DNA of 64,000 nucleotides, taken from assembly GCF_022712195.1 (NCBI RefSeq), contig NZ_JALAGY010000087.1, forward strand, positions 42,780 to 106,779, given 5' to 3'. Every line of letters begins with the position of its first letter. Position 1 is the stretch's first letter. The notes under the pieces were generated by a model that was not told the origin of the DNA, made no database searches, and was given only the letters and a program-made list of their open reading frames with translations. This DNA comes from Corynebacterium sp. GTDB taxonomy: Bacteria; Actinomycetota; Actinomycetes; Mycobacteriales; Mycobacteriaceae. Both the position numbers and the translations under genes were made by a program. Shown in pieces: positions 16,260 through 23,706 of this stretch.

Positions 16260-18531
16260 TCGAGCGGTCCTTCTTCCCCTCGACGGCCTGCTGCAGGCCC
16301 TTCTCCACCGCGTCCGCGTAGTAGGCCTGGCCGGTGTCGTTGGGGTGGACGCCGTCGCCGATGAGGGAGTCCGGGTGCTCCAGCGCCATCTGGCACCAGG
16401 GGGCGAGGTAGACGTCCGGCCGGGCCGCGGCGTAGTCGATCGCCTGCTGCGCGGCCGGGGCGATCCCGTCCGCGTAGCCGTAGGGCACCACGAGGACGAT
16501 CTTGTGGCCCGGGCCGATGGTCTCCACGATCCGGTCGAGCTGGCCGTCGAAGGCCTGGCCGTTCGTGCCGAAGCCCAGCACCACGTACTCGCCGAGTGTC
16601 CCGTTCGCGGCCATCGCGGCGATCGGTTCCTCGCCCCCGGTGTAGTGGCGGGACGTCTCGGCGTCGACCGTGATCCCGGGGAACCGCTGCTGGAGGGACA
16701 GGGTGGACGCCAGCATCACCGAGTCGCCGACGGCGGTGATCTCGTCACCGGACGGCAGGCCGGGGGTCGCCGGCCCAGACGGTGCAGCGTCGCGGGGGGT
16801 GGCGGGGGAGCCGGCGCTGTCGTCCTGCAGTGCCGCCATCTCCTCGAGCTGCAGCTCCAGTTCGGACTTCGCCGGGCTCTGGCCCAGCGCTGACCCGGCC
16901 AACAGCGTGACCACCAGCACCGCCCCCGGCACCGCCAGCAGCTTCGTGGTGCCCAGTGACTGCAGCGTCCGGCGGTAGCCGTTACGGCGCAGGGGCGTCT
17001 CCACCCACTGGTAGGACGCCTCGCTGAGCACCAGGCTCACCACCGTCGCCACCAGGCCGACGGCCCAGTCCGGCACCTCCGACCCCGGCTCCTGCATCAG
17101 CGCCCGGGCGAAGACGACCACCGGCCAGTGCCACAGGTACAGGCTGAAGGACCGCTCGCCGAACCATCGCAGCGGACGCCAGCGCAGCAGCCCGGCCACC
17201 GGGCCGGCCTCCCGGAGGGAGGTGGCGATCAGCGCCACGGACAGCAGCGACGCCAGGAACAGGCCGCCACGGTAGGTCAGGGGGTCGGTGTCGGGCAGCG
17301 TCAGGAACATCGCGGCGAGCGCCACCAGGGCCACCGTCCCGCCGACCCACGCCAGGGCGGCCGACCGGCGCGACGCCCCCGTCGGCGAGAACGCCGGCCA
17401 GGAATCCGTCGAGGAACTGCCCGCCGACGTGGTCACCAGCGCCAGCACCACACCGGCGAGCATACCGAAGGCGTGGGTGTCCGTGCCGAAGTATACGCGG
17501 GACGGGTCGGCGTCCGGGTCGTGCAGGACGACCATCGCGACCAGCGACGCGACACCCAGCACCGTGGCGACGACCGTCGCGAGGCGGAACGGGCCGGCGG
17601 TGCGTCCGATGCGGTTCCGGCGACGGACCCGCCGCGAGAACCACAGGCACGCCAGCAGCAGCAACGGCCACAGGACGTAGAACTGCTCCTCGATCGCCAG
17701 TGACCAGTAGTGCATGAAGATCTGCGGTGTGGTGTCGGCGAAGTAGCTGTTCGACTGGGCGATCTGCACCCAGTTGTTCACCGAGAACAGTGACCCGAGG
17801 AACTGCGGCACCAGGGCCACCGCCACATCCCCGCCGATGATCCCGGCCACGGCAGTGGAGACCAGCAGGACGGTGACGGCGGCCGGGAGGATACGTCGGG
17901 CCCGACGCCGCCAGAACTCCTTGAGGTTGATCCGGCCCGTGGCGCCGACCTCGCGCACCAGCAGCGAGGTGATGAGGAAGCCGGAGAGGACGAAGAAGAC
18001 GTCCACCCCGAGGAACCCGCCGGGGAGCACGTCGCCGAAGAAGTGGTAGACGACCACGGCGAGCACGGCGATGCCGCGCAGGCCGTCGAGCCCGGGGACA
18101 CGTCGGATCCGTCCCGGCTTCAGCGGGGCCGTGACGGGCACCGTCGACACCGGCGGAGGCGGTGCCACGGCCACCGGGGCGGGTTCGGGAACAGGCTCGC
18201 GAACAGGCTCGCGAACAGGCTCGCGAACAGGCTCGGGAACAGGTTCGGGGACAGGTTCGGGGGTAGCCCGGATCGCGACGTCCGTGCTGACCGCCGTGTC
18301 CGTCCCGTGTGCCACGGCGGTCCCAGGTGCCGGCGGCGGGCCGTCCGGTGCGGTGAGCACAATGGCCTCGACCTCCCGCGGGGGCAGGGGAGCCCGGGTG
18401 ACCTGCGGCGCCGGCGATGCGCAGGGCGCGGGCGGCGCACCACCGGGGGCGGTGAGGACGATGGACGGACGGGAACTGGTGGACATGTGCGTAACGGGAG
18501 GACTCTCAGGGGACGACAGTGGTGAACCCAT
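16243..18531 (-). CDS. OafA-type membrane acyltransferase with C-terminal SGNH domain
   Basis: About 762 residues. Order: a cytoplasmic Pro/Glu/Val-rich N-terminus (about 130 residues with PEPV repeats), an acyltransferase-3 domain with about 10-11 helices beginning GLDGLRGIAVLAVVVYHFF, then a helix and an extracytoplasmic SGNH hydrolase-like domain from about 590 (block I GDSVM, late block DGVHPND with the catalytic Asp/His pair). Such proteins O-acylate surface polysaccharides, peptidoglycan or, in corynebacteria, envelope glycolipids. No clear SD exists: ATG 18531 was chosen, with ATG 18486 as alternative. The last Cys is close to the C-terminus (RSISCAL). Convergent 17-nt overlap with the FMN reductase gene. 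Confidence 0.88.
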   Translation of the reverse strand: MGSPLSSPESPPVTHMSTSSRPSIVLTAPGGAPPAPCASPAPQVTRAPLPPREVEAIVLTAPDGPPPAPGTAVAHGTDTAVSTDVAIRATPEPVPEPVPEPVREPVREPVREPVPEPAPVAVAPPPPVSTVPVTAPLKPGRIRRVPGLDGLRGIAVLAVVVYHFFGDVLPGGFLGVDVFFVLSGFLITSLLVREVGATGRINLKEFWRRRARRILPAAVTVLLVSTAVAGIIGGDVAVALVPQFLGSLFSVNNWVQIAQSNSYFADTTPQIFMHYWSLAIEEQFYVLWPLLLLACLWFSRRVRRRNRIGRTAGPFRLATVVATVLGVASLVAMVVLHDPDADPSRVYFGTDTHAFGMLAGVVLALVTTSAGSSSTDSWPAFSPTGASRRSAALAWVGGTVALVALAAMFLTLPDTDPLTYRGGLFLASLLSVALIATSLREAGPVAGLLRWRPLRWFGERSFSLYLWHWPVVVFARALMQEPGSEVPDWAVGLVATVVSLVLSEASYQWVETPLRRNGYRRTLQSLGTTKLLAVPGAVLVVTLLAGSALGQSPAKSELELQLEEMAALQDDSAGSPATPRDAAPSGPATPGLPSGDEITAVGDSVMLASTLSLQQRFPGITVDAETSRHYTGGEEPIAAMAANGTLGEYVVLGFGTNGQAFDGQLDRIVETIGPGHKIVLVVPYGYADGIAPAAQQAIDYAAARPDVYLAPWCQMALEHPDSLIGDGVHPNDTGQAYYADAVEKGLQQAVEGKKDRSISCAL
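18183..18261. repeat. 12-bp tandem repeats inside the acyltransferase gene
   Basis: About six copies of a 12-bp unit related to GGCTCGCGAACA encode (P-E/R-P-V) repeats in the N-terminal tail. Three adjacent copies are identical, so recent expansion is likely and the copy number probably varies between strains. Confidence 0.85.
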
Positions 18532-18636
18532 TACGGTAGCCGCGCCGCCTGTGCCGCCCAAAGTACGTGGGGAACACTCCCGGTACCCCCCACCCGTACT
18601 TCACCGCGACCTGCGGATTGTTAATTTAGGCACCCT

Positions 18637-18683
18637 CTAATCTCACAAGGTTTCGGCAGAAGCGGGGAACCTTGTGAGATTAG
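18637..18683. repeat. Perfect 16-bp inverted repeat between divergent acyltransferase and deoC
   Basis: CTAATCTCACAAGGTT (18637-18652) pairs exactly with AACCTTGTGAGATTAG (18668-18683) over a 15-nt spacer. It lies 28 bp upstream of the deoC -10 and upstream of the acyltransferase start, so it is unlikely to act as a terminator of either. A regulator site or cruciform is possible. Confidence 0.8.
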
Positions 18684-18710
18684 GGGAGAGGGGTGACGGG
18701 TCCCGGCCGG

Positions 18711-18716
18711 TAGGCT
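18711..18716 (+). promoter_or_regulatory. -10 element TAGGCT of deoC (leaderless type)
   Basis: TAGGCT is followed by 7 nt and then the deoC ATG; no SD is present, so the transcript probably begins at or next to the start codon. Confidence 0.6.
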
Positions 18717-18723
18717 GCACACC

Positions 18724-19380
18724 ATGCAGCGCACCGAACTCGCCCGTCTGATCGACCACACATTGCTCGCACCGCAGGCCACGTCCGCTGATGTGGCCGC
18801 ACTCGCCGCGGAGGCCGGGGAACTGGGTGTCTACGCGATCTGCGTGTCGCCGTCCCAGCTGCCGGTGGACGCGCCCACGGGTGTGCAGGTCGCGACGGTG
18901 GTCGGTTTCCCCTCCGGTGCGGTGAAGCCCGAGGTCAAGGCCGCCGAGGCGGCCCGGGCCGTGGCGGACGGCGCCGGGGAGGTCGACATGGTCATCAACC
19001 TGGCCCTGGTGAAGCAGGGGCGGTTCGATGAGCTGACCAGGGAGATCGCGGCGGTTCGTGCCGCGGTCCCGGCGCCGCCGGTGCTGAAGGTGATCATCGA
19101 GTCCGCCGTGCTCGACGACGGGGAGATCGTGGCCGCCTGCCGGTGTGCGGAGGAGGCGGGCGCGGACTTCGTGAAGACCTCCACCGGTTTCCATCCGGCC
19201 GGCGGGGCGTCGGTGGAGGCTGTGCGGTTGATGCACGAGACCGTCGGTGGACGGTTGGGTGTCAAGGCGTCCGGCGGGATCCGGTCGCTCGGGACCGCCG
19301 AGGCGATGGTCGCCGCGGGTGCGACGCGACTGGGTATGTCAGCCTCGGCGGCGGTGCTCGACGAGGCGGGGCCGGCCTGA
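18724..19380 (+). CDS. deoC: Deoxyribose-phosphate aldolase DeoC
   Basis: A 218-residue class I aldolase that cleaves 2-deoxyribose-5-phosphate to glyceraldehyde-3-phosphate and acetaldehyde. N-terminal [30 protein letters not shown], the Schiff-base Lys in DFVKTSTGF and the second Lys in VKASGGIR are all present. Length is normal. It is monocistronic as far as visible, without other deoxynucleoside genes nearby. The acetaldehyde product could feed the aldehyde dehydrogenase at 28822, but no linkage is shown. Confidence 0.97.
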   Translation: MQRTELARLIDHTLLAPQATSADVAALAAEAGELGVYAICVSPSQLPVDAPTGVQVATVVGFPSGAVKPEVKAAEAARAVADGAGEVDMVINLALVKQGRFDELTREIAAVRAAVPAPPVLKVIIESAVLDDGEIVAACRCAEEAGADFVKTSTGFHPAGGASVEAVRLMHETVGGRLGVKASGGIRSLGTAEAMVAAGATRLGMSASAAVLDEAGPA

Positions 19381-19461
19381 CCGGACACCCGGCAGGTCGA
19401 GTTCAAGCTGTCGACGCCCGAACTAAACCCATGCTTCCTGGCAGGTCAGGCGGACAGACCA

Positions 19462-19467
19462 TACACT
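19462..19467 (+). promoter_or_regulatory. -10 element TACACT of ABC exporter operon (leaderless type)
   Basis: TACACT ends 6 nt before the GTG at 19474 with no intervening SD. Confidence 0.6.
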
Positions 19468-19473
19468 GTCCGG

Positions 19474-21231
19474 GTGCAACTACTCCGGCTCGTGGGCTCC
19501 TACGCCCGACAGTATCCGGGGCTGCTCACCGCAGTCCTCGTCCTCCAGACCGTCGCCACCTTCGCGACGCTGTACCTCCCCCGTCTCAACGCCGACATCA
19601 TCGACAGGGGCGTGTCCCTCGGTGACGTCGGCTACATCTGGTCGACCGGCGGCGTGATGGTCGCCGTCGCCTTCGTGCAGGTCGTCGCGGCCGTGGCGGC
19701 CACGTGGTGTGCCGCGCGCCTGGCGATGTCGGTGGGCCGGGACGTGCGTCGCGACGTCTACCGCAGCGTCGACCGTTTCAGCTCCCAGGACATGGGCACC
19801 TTCGGCGTGCCGACGCTGATCACCCGCGGCACCAACGACGTGCAGCAGGTGCAGATGGTGTTCGTCATGTTCCTCAGCTTCATGGTGACCATGCCGATCA
19901 TGTGCGTCGGCGGCATCGTGATGGCACTGCGCGAGGACGCCGGCCTGTCGTGGCTGGTCTGGGTGTCGGTGTCGGTGCTGCTGGTGGTGGTCGGGGTGAT
20001 GGTCGCCCGGCTGGTGCCCCTGTTCGGCTCGATGCAGGAGCGCATCGACGCCATCAACGGTGTGATGCGTGAGCAGATCACCGGCATCCGCGTGATCCGG
20101 GCCTTCGTCCGCGAGAAGTTCGAGACGGAGCGTTTCGAGGACGCCAACCAGGCCGTGGCCTGGGTGTCCGAGCGCGTCGGACGGGTGTTCGTGCTGATGG
20201 GGCCGGTGATCATGCTGGTGCTGCACGCGGCGACGGCGGCGGTGCTGTGGTTCGGCGGGCACCGGGTCGCCGACCAGGCGATCGAGGTCGGCTCACTCAC
20301 CGCGTTCATGCAGTACCTGCTGCAGATCCTGGTGGCGGTGATGATGGCGTCGTTCATGGCGATGATGCTGCCGCGCGCGATCGTGTGCGCCGGACGCATC
20401 CAGGAGGTGCTCGGCCACGCACCGTCGGTCGTCGAGCCGGAGGCGGACCCGTCGGTGGAGCCGGTCTCCCCGTCGCAGGTGCGCGGTGAGCTGGAGTTCC
20501 GGAACGTGTCGTTCACCTACCCGGGTGCGGACGCCCCGGTGCTGCACGACGTGAGCTTCACCGTGCGTCCCGGGGAGACGACCGCGGTGATCGGTGCGAC
20601 GGGGTCGGGCAAGACCACCCTGGTCAACCTCATCCCGCGGTTGTTCGCGCCGACGTCCGGCGAGGTCCTCGTCGACGGGGTGCCCGTGGCGTCCATGCCG
20701 CGCAGGGACCTGGCCCGGTACGTGGGCCTGGTGCCGCAGAAGGCGTACCTGTTCTCCGGGACGGTGGCGTCGAACCTGCGTTTCGGACGTACCGACGCCA
20801 CCGACGACGAGCTGTGGGAGGCACTGCGTGTGGCGCAGGCCGACGGGTTCGTCCGGAACCGTGGGGACGGGGAGACCGCCGGGCTGGCCTCGCCGGTCGC
20901 GCAGGGCGGCACGGACGTCTCCGGCGGGCAGCGTCAGCGCCTGTGCATCGCCCGTGCCCTGGTGGCGGCACCTAAGGTGTACGTCTTCGACGACTCCTTC
21001 TCCGCGCTGGACGTGCGCACCGATGCGGCGTTGCGTGCGGCGCTGCACCCGATGACCCGGGACGCCGCGGTGGTCACGGTGGCCCAGCGGGTGTCGACGG
21101 TGCGCGGCGCCGACCAGATCCTGGTGCTGGACAAGGGGCGCATCGTCGCCCGCGGAACCCATGACGACCTGCTGGAGTCCAGTGAGACCTACCGCGAGAT
21201 CGTCGAGTCGCAGATGGAGGCGCAGCGATGA
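19474..21231 (+). CDS. ABC exporter half-transporter A (degenerate-site subunit)
   Basis: 585 residues: six-helix type-I exporter domain (about 1-310) and nucleotide-binding domain (about 340-585). Walker A is GATGSGKTT, the signature VSGGQRQR is canonical, but Walker B reads VYVFDDSFSALD, with Asp where the catalytic Glu normally stands. That substitution marks the degenerate subunit of heterodimeric exporters such as BmrC/BmrD or TmrAB. GTG start is leaderless-like. Its stop overlaps the ATG of the partner gene (ATGA at 21228-21231), so the two are translated together. Substrates are probably drugs or lipids; not determinable here. Confidence 0.95.
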   Translation: MQLLRLVGSYARQYPGLLTAVLVLQTVATFATLYLPRLNADIIDRGVSLGDVGYIWSTGGVMVAVAFVQVVAAVAATWCAARLAMSVGRDVRRDVYRSVDRFSSQDMGTFGVPTLITRGTNDVQQVQMVFVMFLSFMVTMPIMCVGGIVMALREDAGLSWLVWVSVSVLLVVVGVMVARLVPLFGSMQERIDAINGVMREQITGIRVIRAFVREKFETERFEDANQAVAWVSERVGRVFVLMGPVIMLVLHAATAAVLWFGGHRVADQAIEVGSLTAFMQYLLQILVAVMMASFMAMMLPRAIVCAGRIQEVLGHAPSVVEPEADPSVEPVSPSQVRGELEFRNVSFTYPGADAPVLHDVSFTVRPGETTAVIGATGSGKTTLVNLIPRLFAPTSGEVLVDGVPVASMPRRDLARYVGLVPQKAYLFSGTVASNLRFGRTDATDDELWEALRVAQADGFVRNRGDGETAGLASPVAQGGTDVSGGQRQRLCIARALVAAPKVYVFDDSFSALDVRTDAALRAALHPMTRDAAVVTVAQRVSTVRGADQILVLDKGRIVARGTHDDLLESSETYREIVESQMEAQR

Positions 21232-23066
21232 GTGACACTGAGGAAGCTGACCGGGGAGCCGAGTCCGCACCCCGTTCGGCGAAGGCGTTCTGGCCGTCCG
21301 CGGTGCGGATGGTGGCGCTCATGGCGCCGCGCAAGATCGCACTGACGTGGGTGTTCGTTCTGCTGGTGGTCTGTGTGGTGCTCACGGTCTACGCACCGAA
21401 GGTGCTCGGCGACGCCGTCGACGTGATCTACGACGGCGTGCTGTCGGTGTGGAACGGCGAGCCGGGCGCGGGCATCGACTTCACCGAGCTGGGCCGGTTG
21501 ATCGGGATCGTGCTGGGCATGTACCTCGTCGCCGGGGTGTTCAACTGGGCGCAGGGGTTCATCCTCAACCGGATCGTCGTCGCGGTGGTCGTGGAGCTGC
21601 GCACCGACGTGGAGCGCAAGGTCCACCGGCTGCCGTTGAGCTACTACGACTCCCGGCAGACCGGTGACCTGCTGTCGCGCACGACCAATGACGTCGACAA
21701 CGTCCAGCAGGCACTCCAGCAGGCGCTGAGCCACTTCGCCTACTCGGGGATGATGATCATCGGCGTGACCGTGATGATGTTCCGGGTGTCCTGGCAGCTG
21801 GCCGTCGTCGCGCTACTGGCCCTGCCGCTGACCGCGGTGGTGGTCGCGATCGTGGGCACCCGGGCGCAGAAGCAGTACGGCGCGCAGTGGGCCGGCACCG
21901 GCAAGGTCAACGGCCATGTCGAGGAGTCGTTCACCGGCCATGACCTGGTGGTGGCCTACGGCCGCCAGGACGAGATGTCGGTGAGCTACAACGAACGCAA
22001 CGAGGAGCTGTACCAGGCCAGTGCGAAGGCGCAGTTCCTGTCGGGCATGATGATGCCGCTGATGCAGTTCCTCAACTACCTCAGCTACGTGGTCATCGCC
22101 GTGTTCGGCGGGCTCCGGGTGGCCAACGGGCAGATGTCGCTGGGCGCGGCGACCGCGTTCATCCAGTACTCCCGTGAGTTCAACCAGCCGCTCGGCGAGC
22201 TCGCCGGGATGATGACCATGGTGCAGTCGGGTGTGGCCTCGGCCGAGCGGGTCTTCGAGCTGCTGGACGCGGAGGAGCAGGACCCGGACCCGGAGACGTC
22301 GGCGGAGCCGGCAGCCGGGGTGCGGCGTGGCCGGGTGGAGTTCCGCGACGTGTCCTTCGGGTATTCGCCGGAGACCCCGCTGATCCGGAACCTCGACCTG
22401 GACGTCGAACCGGGGCAGACCATCGCGATCGTCGGTCCCACCGGCGCCGGCAAGACCACGATGGTGAACCTGATCATGCGGTTCTACGAGGTCACCTCGG
22501 GGGCGATCCTCGTCGACGGGGTGGACACCCGCACGATGTGCCGTGCGGAACTGCGCTCGCGCACCGGGATGGTGCTGCAGGACGCGGTGCTGTTCGACGG
22601 CACGATCCTGGAGAACATCCGGTACGGACGTCTCGACGCCACCGACGACGAGGTCATCGCCGCGGCGAAGGCCGCGTACGTCGACCGGTTCGTCCACGCC
22701 CTGCCGGAGGGCTACGACACCGTCATCGACCAGGACGGCGGGTCGGTGTCCGCCGGTGAACGCCAGCTGATCACGATCGCGCGGGCGTTCCTGGCGGAGC
22801 CGGAGATCCTGATCCTGGACGAGGCGACGTCGTCGGTGGACACCCGCACCGAGGTGCTGGTGCAGAAGGCGATGAACGCGATCCGCGCGCGGCGCACGTC
22901 CTTCGTGATCGCGCACCGCCTGTCGACGATCCGCGACGCCGACCGCATCCTGGTGATGGTCGACGGGTCGATCGTGGAGCAGGGCTCGCACGACCAGCTG
23001 CTGGAGGCCGACGGCGCCTACGCGGAGCTGTACCGCAGTCAGTTCGCCGCCGGCGGGGCGGTGTAG
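21228..23066 (+). CDS. ABC exporter half-transporter B (catalytic subunit)
   Basis: 612 residues with exporter membrane domain (about 30-350) and nucleotide-binding domain (about 370-612). Walker A GPTGAGKTT and Walker B ILILDEATSSVD keep the catalytic Glu, but the signature is VSAGERQ rather than LSGGQ. Together with the Asp in the partner's Walker B this predicts one competent ATP site (this Walker A/B with the partner's SGGQ) and one degenerate site. The long, charged N-terminus (about 25 residues) is cytoplasmic. Overlaps the upstream gene by 4 nt. Confidence 0.95.
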   Translation: MSDTEEADRGAESAPRSAKAFWPSAVRMVALMAPRKIALTWVFVLLVVCVVLTVYAPKVLGDAVDVIYDGVLSVWNGEPGAGIDFTELGRLIGIVLGMYLVAGVFNWAQGFILNRIVVAVVVELRTDVERKVHRLPLSYYDSRQTGDLLSRTTNDVDNVQQALQQALSHFAYSGMMIIGVTVMMFRVSWQLAVVALLALPLTAVVVAIVGTRAQKQYGAQWAGTGKVNGHVEESFTGHDLVVAYGRQDEMSVSYNERNEELYQASAKAQFLSGMMMPLMQFLNYLSYVVIAVFGGLRVANGQMSLGAATAFIQYSREFNQPLGELAGMMTMVQSGVASAERVFELLDAEEQDPDPETSAEPAAGVRRGRVEFRDVSFGYSPETPLIRNLDLDVEPGQTIAIVGPTGAGKTTMVNLIMRFYEVTSGAILVDGVDTRTMCRAELRSRTGMVLQDAVLFDGTILENIRYGRLDATDDEVIAAAKAAYVDRFVHALPEGYDTVIDQDGGSVSAGERQLITIARAFLAEPEILILDEATSSVDTRTEVLVQKAMNAIRARRTSFVIAHRLSTIRDADRILVMVDGSIVEQGSHDQLLEADGAYAELYRSQFAAGGAV

Positions 23067-23083
23067 TCCGTCTCCCAGGGAAC

Positions 23084-23089
23084 TACGCT
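23084..23089 (+). promoter_or_regulatory. -10 element TACGCT of SRPBCC gene (leaderless type)
   Basis: TACGCT ends 7 nt before ATG 23097; it lies in the 30-bp gap after the ABC exporter, so the SRPBCC gene has its own promoter. Confidence 0.5.
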
Positions 23090-23096
23090 GGACACC

Positions 23097-23561
23097 ATGG
23101 CCTACGAGATCAGCGATTCCGTCACCGTTGCCGCGTCCCCCGCCGAGGTCTACGACCTGGTCAGTGACGTCACGAGAACAGGGGAGTGGAGTGCCCAGTG
23201 CCGGCGTGCCGGGTGGGACTCGGACGCCCGGGGTGAAGGGGCCACGTTCACCGGGCACAACCGCCGGGACGGGCGGGAGTGGTCGACGGTCTCCGAGGTC
23301 ACCGCCGCCCGGCCTGGTGAGGAGTTCAGCTGGCGGGTGACCTCCAGCGGCACCCGGTGGGGGTTCCGGATGGAGCCGGTGAACCGTCGGGAGGACGCCA
23401 CCGTACTCACCGAGTACACCGTGTTCACGGAGGAGGGCGAGGCCTACTTCCGGCAGAAGTTCGGCGAGGACGCAGAGTCCCGGGAGGCGGACCGGAAGGG
23501 CGTCGCCACCTACGGGATCACGGAGACGCTGCAGAACATCAAGGGGATCCTCGAGGGGTGA
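23097..23561 (+). CDS. SRPBCC-family protein (polyketide cyclase/START-like)
   Basis: 154 residues with the SRPBCC opening pattern ISDSVTVAASPAEVYDLVSDVTRTGEWSAQC, where a strand is followed by helix and the Trp in GEWS, and later strands such as EFSWRVTSS. This fold makes a hydrophobic cavity for lipids or aromatic ligands; many actinobacterial copies have no known role. It sits between the ABC exporter and ABC-F genes with its own promoter. Confidence 0.8.
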   Translation: MAYEISDSVTVAASPAEVYDLVSDVTRTGEWSAQCRRAGWDSDARGEGATFTGHNRRDGREWSTVSEVTAARPGEEFSWRVTSSGTRWGFRMEPVNRREDATVLTEYTVFTEEGEAYFRQKFGEDAESREADRKGVATYGITETLQNIKGILEG

Positions 23562-23572
23562 CGGCGCCGCCC

Positions 23573-23591
23573 GGCCCCTTGCGGAGGGGCC
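23573..23591 (+). terminator. GC-rich hairpin after SRPBCC gene
   Basis: GGCCCCT (23573-23579) and AGGGGCC (23585-23591) form a 7-bp stem with 5-nt loop 12 nt after the stop codon. No U-tract. Confidence 0.5.
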
Positions 23592-23602
23592 GTCGCCGCT
23601 GC

Positions 23603-23608
23603 TAGGTT
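23603..23608 (+). promoter_or_regulatory. -10 element TAGGTT before ABC-F leader
   Basis: TAGGTT ends 7 nt before ATG 23616, the same spacing as at the leaderless genes of this window, but about 98 nt before the ABC-F start. The ABC-F mRNA therefore has a leader. Confidence 0.5.
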
Positions 23609-23615
23609 CGATGTC

Positions 23616-23627
23616 ATGCGGAAGTAG
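23616..23627 (+). CDS. Candidate 3-residue leader peptide (Met-Arg-Lys) upstream of ABC-F
   Basis: ATG CGG AAG TAG begins exactly 7 nt after the -10 hexamer. Downstream, GTCCCAC (23640-23646) can pair with GTGGGAC (23671-23677), while ACGCC/GGCGT inside it offers a competing hairpin. ABC-F resistance genes are often controlled by a ribosome stalled on a short leader. This reading is inference; the alternative is a non-translated leader. Confidence 0.35.
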   Translation: MRK

Positions 23628-23639
23628 AACCCCTGAACA

Positions 23640-23677
23640 GTCCCACGCCCGAGGCGTCGTCACCTGCCCGGTGGGAC
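23640..23677 (+). promoter_or_regulatory. Possible attenuator hairpin in ABC-F leader
   Basis: A 7-bp stem GTCCCAC/GTGGGAC encloses a smaller stem, between the mini-ORF and the SD (GGGAG) of the ABC-F gene. The small and large stems could exchange as in an attenuator. No U-tract is seen. Confidence 0.4.
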
Positions 23678-23706
23678 ACACCATTTCTCCACTCAGGGAG
23701 TTCCCC

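Noticed and set aside
23611-23706. N-terminal extension of the ABC-F protein from ATG 23611
   Set aside because: The extra 32 residues are non-homologous in style, the ATG is only 2 nt from the -10 hexamer, and ATG 23707 has its own SD.
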